In this document: positions 50,938 through 59,707 of the stretch, piece by piece
How the letters are laid out: every line of letters begins with the position of its first letter
How positions within the stretch are numbered: the first letter of the stretch is position 1
Assembly: GCF_040686855.1 (NCBI RefSeq)
Contig: NZ_JBFBOG010000001.1
Coordinates: 1,054,001 to 1,118,000 of the forward strand
Direction: 5' to 3'
DNA length: 64,000 nt
Source: Leifsonia sp040686855
Lineage (GTDB): Bacteria > Actinomycetota > Actinomycetes > Actinomycetales > Microbacteriaceae
Notes under the pieces: generated by a model
Seen by the model: the letters and a program-made list of their open reading frames with translations, nothing else
Told to the model about the DNA's origin: nothing
The model's database searches: none
Translations under genes and position numbers: made by a program

Positions 50938-52221
50938 ATGGACTTCCGCACCGCCCCCCTCGACGACACGTCCGCCCAGGCCCTCGCCGCGACCGGCCTC
51001 CGCTACGCGCTGGTGGACGCCGCCGACGCCGACGCCCTCGACGGCTGGACGCGCGCCGACTTCCGCGGCTTCCACGGCCGTCGCCCGTCGCCCGAGCAGC
51101 TGGCGGGAGCGCGGGAGAACTTCGCGCCGCGGCGCAACACCGGCGTCTACGACGACGCCGGCGCGACCACCGACCCGGTCGGCACCGTCAACACCTGGCC
51201 CGCTCCTCTCACGGTGCCGGGCGGCGCGCGGGTGGACTCCTGGGCGATCAGCTCCGTCACGGTCGCGCCGACCCACCGGCGCCGGGGGATCGCGACGGCC
51301 CTGCTCGGCGGCGAGCTCCGGACGGCGCACGCGCTGGGACTGCCGCTGGCCATCCTCACCGTCTCCGAGTCGGTCATCTACGGCCGGTGGGGCTTCGGGC
51401 CGGCGACCTGGGCGACGGCCTGGTCGGTCGACACCAAGCGCGTGCGCTGGTCGGGAGGCGACACTCCCGGCCGACTGTCGTTCACCGAGCCGGAGGACTA
51501 CGAGGAGACGGGTGCGCAGGTGCTCGACCGCGTCATGGCCGACCGGCCGGGCGAGATCGGCCTGGAGCCGTATCTCGCGAAGCGCCTGGTCGGCCCGCTG
51601 AAGGGCGACCCGGAGGCGGACAAGGCGCGACTGGTCCGCTACGACTCCGCCGACGGCGAGCCGGAGGGTTTCGTCTCGTACTCGCTCAAGGGCGGGGACG
51701 AGGACTTCACCCGCCACACCGTGGAGGTGCGCTACCTGGCTGCCGCGACCCCGGAGGCGCTGCGCGCCCTGTGGCGCTTCCTGCTGGAGCTCGACCTCGT
51801 CGCCGAGGTGAAGGTGTGGACGCGCGGTGTCGACGAACCGCTGCAGGCCCTGGTGAACGACGTCCGCGGCGCTCGCGTCACCGACCTGGAGGATCACCTG
51901 TGGGTGCGCATCCTCAACGTCCCGGCTGCGCTTCAGGCACGGACCTACGAGCGCGACGGCTCGCTGGTGCTGGAGGTGGCGGACGAGCTGGGCTTCGCGG
52001 CGGGGCGGTACCGATTGACGGTGCAGGATGGCCGCGCGACCGTTTCGGCGACCGACGACCCGGCGGACGTCACGCTGCCGGTGACCGCGCTCGGGAGCGC
52101 GTACCTGGGCCACGACGTCGTGCGAGGGCTCGCACTGGCCGGACGCATCCAGGGCTACGCGGACGCGCTGGACCGGCTCTTCCGCACGGCGGTGCCGCCG
52201 CGGCTCAGCACCTGGTTCTGA
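50938..52221 (+). CDS. Eis-like GNAT N-acetyltransferase
   Basis: A 427-residue protein of the Eis family. An N-terminal GNAT domain with acetyl-CoA motif VAPTHRRRGIATALLGGEL, a second GNAT-like domain with ESVIYGRWGFGPA between, and a C-terminal SCP2-like domain (AGRYRLTVQDGRATVS) ending in the terminal carboxylate Phe. Eis enzymes acetylate amines, including aminoglycosides and peptides. TACGGT at 50926-50931 is 6 nt upstream of ATG, with GAGGGG between. Substrate unknown. Confidence 0.9.
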   Translation: MDFRTAPLDDTSAQALAATGLRYALVDAADADALDGWTRADFRGFHGRRPSPEQLAGARENFAPRRNTGVYDDAGATTDPVGTVNTWPAPLTVPGGARVDSWAISSVTVAPTHRRRGIATALLGGELRTAHALGLPLAILTVSESVIYGRWGFGPATWATAWSVDTKRVRWSGGDTPGRLSFTEPEDYEETGAQVLDRVMADRPGEIGLEPYLAKRLVGPLKGDPEADKARLVRYDSADGEPEGFVSYSLKGGDEDFTRHTVEVRYLAAATPEALRALWRFLLELDLVAEVKVWTRGVDEPLQALVNDVRGARVTDLEDHLWVRILNVPAALQARTYERDGSLVLEVADELGFAAGRYRLTVQDGRATVSATDDPADVTLPVTALGSAYLGHDVVRGLALAGRIQGYADALDRLFRTAVPPRLSTWF

Positions 52222-52230
52222 TCTCCGCAG

Positions 52231-52258
52231 CCCGGAATAGCGGCATATCTGTTCCGGG
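52231..52258. promoter_or_regulatory. inverted repeat 1 upstream of the Fic gene
   Basis: CCCGGAATAG (52231-52240) and CTGTTCCGGG (52249-52258) form an inverted repeat with one mismatch and an 8-nt spacer. It shares the CGGAATA/TATTCCG core with a second repeat and a half-site inside the start of the Fic gene. Confidence 0.55.
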
Positions 52259-52273
52259 TTTTGGACGGTAAGT

Positions 52274-52296
52274 CGGAATAACGCGTCATTATTCCG
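52274..52296. promoter_or_regulatory. inverted repeat 2 overlapping the Fic promoter
   Basis: CGGAATAA (52274-52281) and TTATTCCG (52289-52296) are perfect 8-bp arms with a 7-nt spacer. The right arm covers the expected -35 region of a CATAAT -10 box at 52308-52313, which ends 6 nt before the Fic ATG. A third copy of TATTCCGGG lies at 52330-52338 inside the coding region. Confidence 0.6.
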
Positions 52297-52319
52297 GGTT
52301 GTTGCGACATAATCGGATT

Positions 52320-53546
52320 ATGGATGCGCTATTCCGGGAAGCTACGGCCTCCAGTCTCGACTGGCACCCGCACGGGTCGGAGGTCGTGCCATGGCGCAAC
52401 CGCAGCGGGCGGGGATCACGCGAAGACCGAACGCTCACATCCATCTCGGCGACCATCCCACCGTTGATCGCGGAGCGCAGCCTGTCCAGCGACCCCGTCG
52501 ACCAGGTTGCGCAGGAGAACGCTCAGCGCTCGCTCGCCGAGCTCGACGCGGATGCACGACCGGGCGCACGGGCGATCTCGACGTTCCTCATCCGCACCGA
52601 GTCGATCGCCTCCTCGAAGATCGAGCACATCGAGGCGACGACCGAGGATTTCGCGCGCGCCCTCGCGGGTGGCCGTGCCAACGCCAGCGCCACCTCCATG
52701 GTGTCGGCCTCTCGCGCTGTCATGGCGATGATCGAGGACGCTGGGTCCACGGGCACCATCACTCTCGACTCCCTTCTTTCCGCTCATCGCACGCTGATGG
52801 CGGACGATCCCTCGGAGGGCGCGTACGCCGGACGGCTGAGAGACGTGCAGAACTGGATCGGCGGCAGCGACTTCTCCCCTCTCGGCGCCGTCCACATCCC
52901 ACCGGCTCCGCAGCGCGTCAGCCCGCTCATGGACGACCTCCTCGCTTTTTCCAACCGTGACGACGTGCCCGTGGTCGTGCAGGCGGCGATCGCGCACGCC
53001 CAGTTCGAGTCCATCCACCCCTTCACGGATGGCAACGGCAGGATCGGGCGCGCGCTGATCGGTGCGATCTATCGGCGCCGAGGGCTCACGAGCGTCACCA
53101 CGCCGCCTGTCGCCTCGGCTCTGGCCGCCGATCAGCGCGGCTATTTCGAGCTGCTCGACCGCTACCGCGGCGGGGATCCGGCACCGATCGTGCGCGCCGT
53201 CGCGAAGGCGACGCACGTCGCGGCCGATGAGGCTCTGGTCTCCGTGAAGGCCATCCAGGATCTCCCCGCCGAGTGGTCCGAGCAGCTGAGCCCACGCGCG
53301 GGGAGTGCTCTGGAGGCACTGCTCGACGGGCTCCTCGAGAACCCGGTCTTCGACGCGGAGTCGGCTGAAGACAGGATCCGGAGATCCACCTCGGCGACCT
53401 ACGACGCTCTCGACCGCCTCGAGGCCGCGGGCATCATCCACTCCATCAGCAATCGGAAGCGCAACCGCGTCTGGGCCGTGACGAGCATCATCGACGAGTT
53501 GAGCGCGCTGGACCGCCGCATCGCCGCGCGCGCGACGACCTCCTGA
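52320..53546 (+). CDS. Fic family protein with C-terminal winged helix
   Basis: The 408-residue protein has an N-terminal Fic_N domain. The Fic core motif HPFTDGNGRIGR is complete, with catalytic His233, so it should transfer AMP or another phosphate-containing group to a protein. The inhibitory-helix region SSKIEH (residues 98-103) fits S/T-xxx-E, but with His in place of the usual Gly/Asn. The last 90 residues form a winged helix (YDALDRLEAAGIIHSISNRKRNRVW). ATG 52320 follows CATAAT by 6 nt. Inverted repeats upstream suggest that it represses itself. Confidence 0.92.
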   Translation: MDALFREATASSLDWHPHGSEVVPWRNRSGRGSREDRTLTSISATIPPLIAERSLSSDPVDQVAQENAQRSLAELDADARPGARAISTFLIRTESIASSKIEHIEATTEDFARALAGGRANASATSMVSASRAVMAMIEDAGSTGTITLDSLLSAHRTLMADDPSEGAYAGRLRDVQNWIGGSDFSPLGAVHIPPAPQRVSPLMDDLLAFSNRDDVPVVVQAAIAHAQFESIHPFTDGNGRIGRALIGAIYRRRGLTSVTTPPVASALAADQRGYFELLDRYRGGDPAPIVRAVAKATHVAADEALVSVKAIQDLPAEWSEQLSPRAGSALEALLDGLLENPVFDAESAEDRIRRSTSATYDALDRLEAAGIIHSISNRKRNRVWAVTSIIDELSALDRRIAARATTS

Positions 53547-53555
53547 GATCTGGCC

Positions 53556-54842
53556 TCAGTCGATCAGGTCGTGGCGCACCACGATCTGGTCGCGGGCCGG
53601 GCCCACGCCGATCGCGGAGATGCGGGCGCCGGACAGGCGCTCCAGGGCGAGGACGTAGTCCTGCGCGTTCTTCGGCAGGTCTTCGAAGGTGCGGGCGCCG
53701 GAGATGTCCTCGGTCCAGCCGGGGAACTCCTCGTAGATCGGCTTCGCGTGGTGGAAGTCGCTCTGCGAGGCGGGGACCTCGTCGTGGCGGACGCCGTCGA
53801 CGTCGTATGCGACCGCGACCGGGATGCGCTCGATGCCGGTCAGCGTGTCCAGCTTGGTGAGCACGAAGTCGGTGACGCCGTTGATGCGCGCGGTGTAGCG
53901 GGCGACCGGGGCGTCGTACCAGCCGGTGCGACGCGGGCGGCCGGTGGTGGTGCCGAACTCGAAGCCGCGCTCGCGCAGGAACTCGCCCCACTCGTCGAAC
54001 AGCTCGGTCGGGAACGGGCCGGCGCCGACGCGGGTCGTGTACGCCTTGACGATGCCGATGACGCGGTCGATGCGGTTCGGGCCGATGCCCGAGCCGGTCG
54101 CGGCGCCGCCGGCGGTGGAGTTGGAGGAGGTGACGAACGGGTAGGTCCCGTGGTCCACGTCGAGCATGGTCGCCTGGCCGCCCTCGAAGAGCACGTACTT
54201 GCCCTCCTCCAGCGCCTGGTTGAGCAGCAGGGAGCTGTCGACGACCATCGGCCGCAGGCGCTCGGCGTACTCGAGCAGCTGCTCGACGACCTCGTCGACC
54301 GTGATCGCGCGGCGGTTGTAGACCTTCACCAGGAGGTGGTTCTTCTGGTCGAGGGCGCCCTCGACCTTCTGGCGCAGGATGTTCTCGTCGAAGAGGTCCT
54401 GGATGCGGATGCCGACGCGGTTGATCTTGTCGGCGTAGGTCGGGCCGATGCCGCGGCCGGTGGTGCCGATCTGGCGCTTGCCGAGGAAGCGCTCGGTGAC
54501 CTTGTCGATGGTGCGGTGGTACGAGGTGATCACGTGCGCGTTCGAGGACACCTTGAGGCGCGATACGTCGACGCCGCGGGCGATGAGCGCGTCCAGCTCC
54601 TCGAACAGCACCTCGATGTCGACGACCACGCCGTTCGCGATCACGGGGACGACGCCCTCGGTCAGGATGCCGGACGGCAGCAGGTGCAGGGCGTACTTCT
54701 CGTCGCCGATGACGACCGTGTGACCCGCGTTGTTGCCGCCGTTGAACTTGACGACGTAGTCGATGCGGCTCCCCAGGACGTCGGTCGCCTTGCCTTTGCC
54801 TTCGTCGCCCCACTGGGCGCCGATGATCACGATCGCGGGCAC
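53556..54842 (-). CDS. purA: adenylosuccinate synthetase
   Basis: PurA makes adenylosuccinate from IMP and aspartate with GTP, the first step from IMP to AMP. The 428-residue protein has the P-loop GAQWGDEGKGKATD, NGGNNAGHTV, GTTGRGIGPTYADK, SNSTAGGAATGSGIGP and GRPRRTGWYD. GTG 54842 is chosen because PAIVIIGAQWG is the conserved N-terminus and GGAGAGG lies upstream. TAGGAT at 54907-54902 may be the -10 of a 50-nt leader. Convergent with the Fic gene, 9 bp apart. Confidence 0.98.
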   Translation of the reverse strand: MPAIVIIGAQWGDEGKGKATDVLGSRIDYVVKFNGGNNAGHTVVIGDEKYALHLLPSGILTEGVVPVIANGVVVDIEVLFEELDALIARGVDVSRLKVSSNAHVITSYHRTIDKVTERFLGKRQIGTTGRGIGPTYADKINRVGIRIQDLFDENILRQKVEGALDQKNHLLVKVYNRRAITVDEVVEQLLEYAERLRPMVVDSSLLLNQALEEGKYVLFEGGQATMLDVDHGTYPFVTSSNSTAGGAATGSGIGPNRIDRVIGIVKAYTTRVGAGPFPTELFDEWGEFLRERGFEFGTTTGRPRRTGWYDAPVARYTARINGVTDFVLTKLDTLTGIERIPVAVAYDVDGVRHDEVPASQSDFHHAKPIYEEFPGWTEDISGARTFEDLPKNAQDYVLALERLSGARISAIGVGPARDQIVVRHDLID

Positions 54843-54976
54843 GTGGATGTCCTCTCCATGGATGGAACGCGTCGGCGCCACGCGGACGACCGTCGCACTC
54901 GATCCTATCGCGAGCGGTCTTTCGGCCCCGTATCGAGCATTGTCGGACTGCTGAGGATGGCTCTACATTGGGCGCG

Positions 54977-57715
54977 ATGTCGTCCCTCCTGTACTCGCTG
55001 GGCCGCTTCGCCTTCCGGGCGCGCCGGCGGGTCCTGGCGGTCTGGCTGGGCGCGCTCGTGCTGCTGTTCGCGGCGGCCGGGCTCCTCAGCCAGGGCACCG
55101 ACAACACGTTCACGATCCCGGGCACCGAGTCGCAGCAGGCTCTGGATGCGCTGGCGCGCACGTTCCCGCAGGTCAGCGGGGCGTCGGCGCAGCTGATCGC
55201 GGTGGCTCCGAAGGGCGCGAGCGTGCGCGACCCGGCGTTCCAGTCGGCGGTCGAGAAGACCGTCGGCGAGCTCGCGAAGGTCCCGCAGGTCACCTCGGCG
55301 AGCGACCCGTACCAGGGCCCGTCGACGGGGAACGTCAGCGCGGACGACTCCGCCGCACTGGTGCCCATCCAGCTGTCCGTCGGAACGGTGGAGGTGTCGC
55401 AGAGCACGAGGGATGCGCTGCAGCGGTCGGGCGCCGACCTCGAGAAGGCGCTGTCTTCCGGGTCGCAGGTGGCCGTCGGCGGTCAGGTGTTCTCGTCGAG
55501 CGTCGCGGGCATCAGCGTCACCGAGCTCCTGGGCCTGGCGGTCGCGTTCGTGGTCCTCATCCTGACCTTCGTCTCGGTGGTGGCGGCCGCGATGCCGCTG
55601 ATCAACGCGCTGCTCGGCGCCGGGCTGTCGCTCGCCCTGATCTTCGCCGCGACGAAGTGGCTGACCATCGCCTCCACCACTCCCCTGCTCGCGCTCATGC
55701 TCGGGCTGGCGGTCGGGATCGACTACGCGCTGTTCATCATCTCCCGGCACCAGGAGCAGGTGAAGAAGGGGATCGCGCCGGAGGAGTCCGCCGCGCGCGC
55801 CGTCGCGACCGCGGGGTCCGCGGTGGTGTTCGCGGCGGTGACCGTGATCATCGCCCTGCTCGGGCTGGCGGTCGCGGGCATCCCGTTCCTGACGACGATG
55901 GGCGTTGCGGCCGCGCTCGCGGTCGCGATCGCGGTGCTGGTGTCGACCACACTGACGCCGGCGCTGCTAGGGTTCGCCGGGATGCACGTGGTTGCGAAGC
56001 GGTTCCGGCCGGGGGCCGAGAAGCCGCAGGAGAAGGACGCCGCCCATACCGACGCGCCGCCGCGCAGACCCAAGCGCCCTCGCCGTCCCCGCTCCGAGCA
56101 TCCCGTCGCCCACGGCTGGGTGAACGCCGTCACGCGCATCCCGGTCCTCACGATCGTGGTGGTCGTCGGCCTGCTCGGCGCGCTCGCGCTGCCCGCGATC
56201 TCGCTGCGCCTGGCGCTTCCGGATTCGGGATCGCTCGACGAGACCGAGCCCGCCCGCATCACCTACGACCTCATCGCGGAGCACTTCGGTCCCGGATACA
56301 ACGGCCCGCTCATCGTCACCGGCTCGGTGATCGGCAGCAGCGATCCCGTGACGCTGATGGACGACCTCGGGGACGAGCTGCGCACCGTGCCGGGCGTCGC
56401 GGCCGTTCCGCTCTCCACGCCCAACCCCACGGGCGACACCGGCATAGCGCAGGTCGTTCCCACCGGCGCACCCGACTCGGTGGAGACGCAGATGCTGGTG
56501 GCGACCCTCCGCTCGATGCACGACCACTTCGAGAGCGAGTACGGCATCGACCTCGCGGTGACCGGGTACACCGCCGCGGGCATCGACATCTCGGCCCGGC
56601 TCGGGGATGCGCTGCTGCCGTTCGCGATCCTGGTCGTCGGGCTGTCGCTGATCCTGCTGGCGATGGTGTTCCGCTCGATCGTGGTGCCCGTGACCGCTGC
56701 GCTCGGCTATCTGCTCAGCATCGGCGCGGCCTTCGGCGTCACGAGCCTGGTGTTCATGAGCGGCTTCCTCGCCGGGCCGCTGCACGTCGCCCACCTGGGC
56801 TCGGTGATCAGCTTCATGCCGATCATCCTCATGGGCGTGCTCTTCGGACTCGCCATGGACTACGAGGTGTTCCTGGCCAGCCGGATGCGCGAGCAGTACG
56901 TGCGCGGGGACGCGCCGAAGGATGCGGTGCGCAACGGCTTCGTCGGCTCGGCCCGCGTGGTGACGGCCGCGGCGATCATCATGTTCGCCGTGTTCGCGGC
57001 GTTCATCCCGGAGGGAGATGCCTCCATCCAGCCGATCGCGCTCGGGCTGGCGGTGGGTGTCGCCATCGACGCGTTCGTGGTGCGGATGACTCTCATCCCC
57101 GCGGTGCTCGTGCTGTTCGGGCGGGCGGCCTGGTGGATCCCGCGCTGGCTCGACCGCCTGCTGCCGCGCTTCGACATCGAGGGCGAGGGGCTGCAGGCCG
57201 AGCTGGATGCGGCGGCCTGGCCGGTGCGGGACGAGCCGTACGCGGTCGCGGCGGCGGGGCTGCAGGCGGGGGCGTCCGGGCCGGTGGACCTGATGCTGCT
57301 CCCCGGTGAGGTGCGGGTGGTGGCCGATCCGGGCCACACCGCCCTGGCGCTCGGGCTGACCGGGCGGGGGCCTGTCGCGGCGGGGCGGCTGAAGGTCGCC
57401 GGTCTGCTTCTCCCCACCCGGCGCGCCTCTGTGCGAGCGCGCACCGGGCTCGTGCTCGTCGACCGCACCGAAAACGCCGTCGCGGCCGTGCACGCCGCGC
57501 GCACCGGACATCCCGCGCTGCTGGTGATCGACGGCGCGGCCGCGGTGGTCGGCGACGAGCGCGCCCGGCTCGCGGACGCCGTACGTCAGGCCGCGGCCGA
57601 CGGGATCGCGGTCGTGCTGACCGATCGGGACGCGGCGGCCGTCGCGGATCTGCGGCCGGCGGCGGGCGACGCCGTATCGGTGCGCGAGGCGCCGCCGCTC
57701 GCCGCATCCACCTGA
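54977..57715 (+). CDS. MMPL transporter with degenerate ABC-like tail
   Basis: A 912-residue RND/MMPL family exporter with two repeats of membrane helices (first bundle about 180-345, second about 540-740) and two extracytoplasmic domains. The proton-relay region GIDYALFIISRHQE and its counterpart AMDYEVFLASRMREQY are intact. Residues about 770-912 form an extra cytoplasmic domain that reads like an ABC nucleotide-binding domain without catalytic residues. PGEVRVVADPGHTALALGL aligns with Walker A but lacks Gly-Lys-Thr; RLKVAGLLLP follows; PALLVIDGAAAV sits at the Walker B position without the Glu. TACATT lies 7 nt before the ATG. Likely exports a lipid or drug. Confidence 0.88.
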   Translation: MSSLLYSLGRFAFRARRRVLAVWLGALVLLFAAAGLLSQGTDNTFTIPGTESQQALDALARTFPQVSGASAQLIAVAPKGASVRDPAFQSAVEKTVGELAKVPQVTSASDPYQGPSTGNVSADDSAALVPIQLSVGTVEVSQSTRDALQRSGADLEKALSSGSQVAVGGQVFSSSVAGISVTELLGLAVAFVVLILTFVSVVAAAMPLINALLGAGLSLALIFAATKWLTIASTTPLLALMLGLAVGIDYALFIISRHQEQVKKGIAPEESAARAVATAGSAVVFAAVTVIIALLGLAVAGIPFLTTMGVAAALAVAIAVLVSTTLTPALLGFAGMHVVAKRFRPGAEKPQEKDAAHTDAPPRRPKRPRRPRSEHPVAHGWVNAVTRIPVLTIVVVVGLLGALALPAISLRLALPDSGSLDETEPARITYDLIAEHFGPGYNGPLIVTGSVIGSSDPVTLMDDLGDELRTVPGVAAVPLSTPNPTGDTGIAQVVPTGAPDSVETQMLVATLRSMHDHFESEYGIDLAVTGYTAAGIDISARLGDALLPFAILVVGLSLILLAMVFRSIVVPVTAALGYLLSIGAAFGVTSLVFMSGFLAGPLHVAHLGSVISFMPIILMGVLFGLAMDYEVFLASRMREQYVRGDAPKDAVRNGFVGSARVVTAAAIIMFAVFAAFIPEGDASIQPIALGLAVGVAIDAFVVRMTLIPAVLVLFGRAAWWIPRWLDRLLPRFDIEGEGLQAELDAAAWPVRDEPYAVAAAGLQAGASGPVDLMLLPGEVRVVADPGHTALALGLTGRGPVAAGRLKVAGLLLPTRRASVRARTGLVLVDRTENAVAAVHAARTGHPALLVIDGAAAVVGDERARLADAVRQAAADGIAVVLTDRDAAAVADLRPAAGDAVSVREAPPLAAST

Positions 57716-57748
57716 GGATCCGTTCCCCGAACCGACGGGAGGGCACCC

Positions 57749-59656
57749 ATGACCCGCACACCGTTCGACGCGCGCGCAGGCACCGAGCGCACGCGCACGC
57801 TCACGCTGATCGGCCTGGCCCTCGCGCCGCTGATCGTCGTCGCCGTGCTCGGCTGGGGCCTCTTCGCGCCGGGCCAGCACCTCGACCGCGTCACCGCCGC
57901 GGTCGTCAACGACGACCAGCCGGTCACCAAGAACGGGCAGACCATCCCGCTGGGGCGGCAGTTCGCCGGGGCACTGATGTCGGGCGGCACGGTATCGACG
58001 GCGAGCGGAGGCTCGGACCAGGCCACCGAGCCGCCGCCCTCGGACGACGCCTCGAGCTTCGACTGGGTGCTCACCAACGACGACGACGCGAGCGCGGGGC
58101 TGCAGAGCGGACGGTATGCCGCGGTGCTGACCATCCCGAAGTCCTTCTCGGCCGACGCGACCTCGATCGGCGGCCCGGCGGCGAGCGCGACGCAGGCGAC
58201 CGTCACCGTGCGGACCGGGCCCGCCACGCCGCTCGTGGATCCGGCTTTGGCGGCAGCGGTCACGCAGGCGGCTACCGCATCGCTGGACCGACAGCTCACC
58301 GTGCAGTACCTGCAGAACGTGTACGCCGGCTTCAACACGATCGACCAGCAGATCGGGCAGGCAGCCGACGGCGCCGCTTCGCTCGCGAGCGGCACGGCGA
58401 GCTTGGCGTCGGGGACGGCGTCTCTCGCCACCGGGGCGGCGTCGCTCGCGACCGGGACGCAGTCGCTGGACGCCGGAGCGCAGTCGCTGTCGTCCGGGCT
58501 GGCGCAGCTCGCATCCGGCACCGCCTCCCTGCCGGAGCAGACCGCCGGCCTCGCACGCGGCTCCGCCGCCATCGCGCAGGTCGCGGATGCGGCCGCGAGC
58601 CGGACAGCGGACGCGGTGGCCCGGATGGCGGAGGCTGTCGCCGAGGTGTGCGCGACGCCCGCCGCCGGCGCGTGTGCTCGCGCGACGGCGGCGCTGACAT
58701 CGCTCCAAGCGGCGAACGGCGACGTACAGACCATCGCGGGGGTCGCGGACCAGGTCGCCGCGGGCAACGCCGCGCTGGCCGGTGCGATGCCGCAGGTCGT
58801 CGACGGGATCGACGCCTCCGCCACGGGGGCGGCATCGCTCGCCACGGGCGCTTCACAGACGGCGGCGGGAGCGTCGCAGGTCAGCGGCGGCGCGTCGTCG
58901 GCAGCCTCCGGAGCCCAGCAGAGCGCGGACGGAGCGGCGCAGTTGTCGTCCGGCCTGCAGCAGGCGACGACCTCCATCCCCACCTATTCGGACTCCGACA
59001 TCACCACCCTGTCCGCCGTCGCCGCGCAACCGGTGGTGACCACGCAGAAGGCTCCGCCGACGGGGCTCGCGTCGCTGCCGTTCTTCGCCGTGCTCGCGCT
59101 CTGGCTGGGCGCGATGGTGACCTCGCTCGCCCGCCGGGCCGTCCCGACGCGCCTCTTGCTCAGCTCCGTGCCGTCGGCGCTGATCGCGGTGCGGTCGGCC
59201 GGCGTGGTCGCCCTGATCGGCGCCGGCCAGGGGGTGATCGTGGCGGGAGCTGCGCAGCTCGGGATGGGGCTGCGGCCGGATGTGTGGATCGCCTTCGCGC
59301 TGGCCGCGGCGCTCGTCGGTGCCGTGTTCGCCGTTGTCAATCAAGCGCTGGCCGCCGCGTTCGGCGGGGTCGGGCGCCTGATCGCCCTGCTCATCGGCGG
59401 GACGGCGCTGGTGGCCGGGCTGTCGTCCACCGCGCCGCCGCAGCTCGTCGCGTTCTCGCAGCTGCTGCCGACGGCGCCCGCGCTGGCGCTGCTGCGAGCC
59501 GCGGGGACCGGGGATGCGGCAGGCGCGTGGGGATCCGTCGGGCTGCTACTCGTGTGGGCGGCCGGCGCGCTCGTACTGACGCTGGCGGCGGTGGCGGCAC
59601 GGCGGAACGTGAGGCTGCGGGACACTGTGCCGGCGCGCGCCGAGGCGGCCGCCTGA
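57749..59656 (+). CDS. YhgE/Pip-like membrane protein 1
   Basis: A 635-residue protein of the YhgE/Pip/ABC-2 type. One N-terminal helix precedes a large outside domain whose central part (about 205-265 and 345-400) is a seven-residue repeat (SLASGTA, SLATGAA, then GASQVSG type) expected to form a long helical hairpin. Six C-terminal helices end the protein. An extracellular loop carries two Cys (EVCATPAAGACARA). Start has GGGAGGG upstream. It starts 33 bp after the MMPL gene, so the two are probably one operon. YhgE/Pip proteins serve as phage receptors or export components. Confidence 0.85.
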   Translation: MTRTPFDARAGTERTRTLTLIGLALAPLIVVAVLGWGLFAPGQHLDRVTAAVVNDDQPVTKNGQTIPLGRQFAGALMSGGTVSTASGGSDQATEPPPSDDASSFDWVLTNDDDASAGLQSGRYAAVLTIPKSFSADATSIGGPAASATQATVTVRTGPATPLVDPALAAAVTQAATASLDRQLTVQYLQNVYAGFNTIDQQIGQAADGAASLASGTASLASGTASLATGAASLATGTQSLDAGAQSLSSGLAQLASGTASLPEQTAGLARGSAAIAQVADAAASRTADAVARMAEAVAEVCATPAAGACARATAALTSLQAANGDVQTIAGVADQVAAGNAALAGAMPQVVDGIDASATGAASLATGASQTAAGASQVSGGASSAASGAQQSADGAAQLSSGLQQATTSIPTYSDSDITTLSAVAAQPVVTTQKAPPTGLASLPFFAVLALWLGAMVTSLARRAVPTRLLLSSVPSALIAVRSAGVVALIGAGQGVIVAGAAQLGMGLRPDVWIAFALAAALVGAVFAVVNQALAAAFGGVGRLIALLIGGTALVAGLSSTAPPQLVAFSQLLPTAPALALLRAAGTGDAAGAWGSVGLLLVWAAGALVLTLAAVAARRNVRLRDTVPARAEAAA

Positions 59657-59669
59657 GGGATTGCTTAAG

Positions 59670-59687
59670 TTGCACACGAGTGTGCAA
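59670..59687. promoter_or_regulatory. TetR operator
   Basis: TTGCACAC-GA-GTGTGCAA is a perfect 18-bp palindrome. It covers the expected -35 region of a promoter whose -10 (TACACT, 59696-59701) ends 6 nt before the TetR ATG. Binding would block transcription of the TetR-pseudoABC-YhgE operon directly. Confidence 0.8.
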
Positions 59688-59707
59688 GAAGGGCGTACAC
59701 TGGAGGC

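Noticed and set aside
54977..57715. Reading the MMPL tail as a functional ATPase domain
   Set aside because: The Walker A Lys/Thr and the catalytic Glu are missing, so normal ATP hydrolysis is not supported; it is called degenerate instead.
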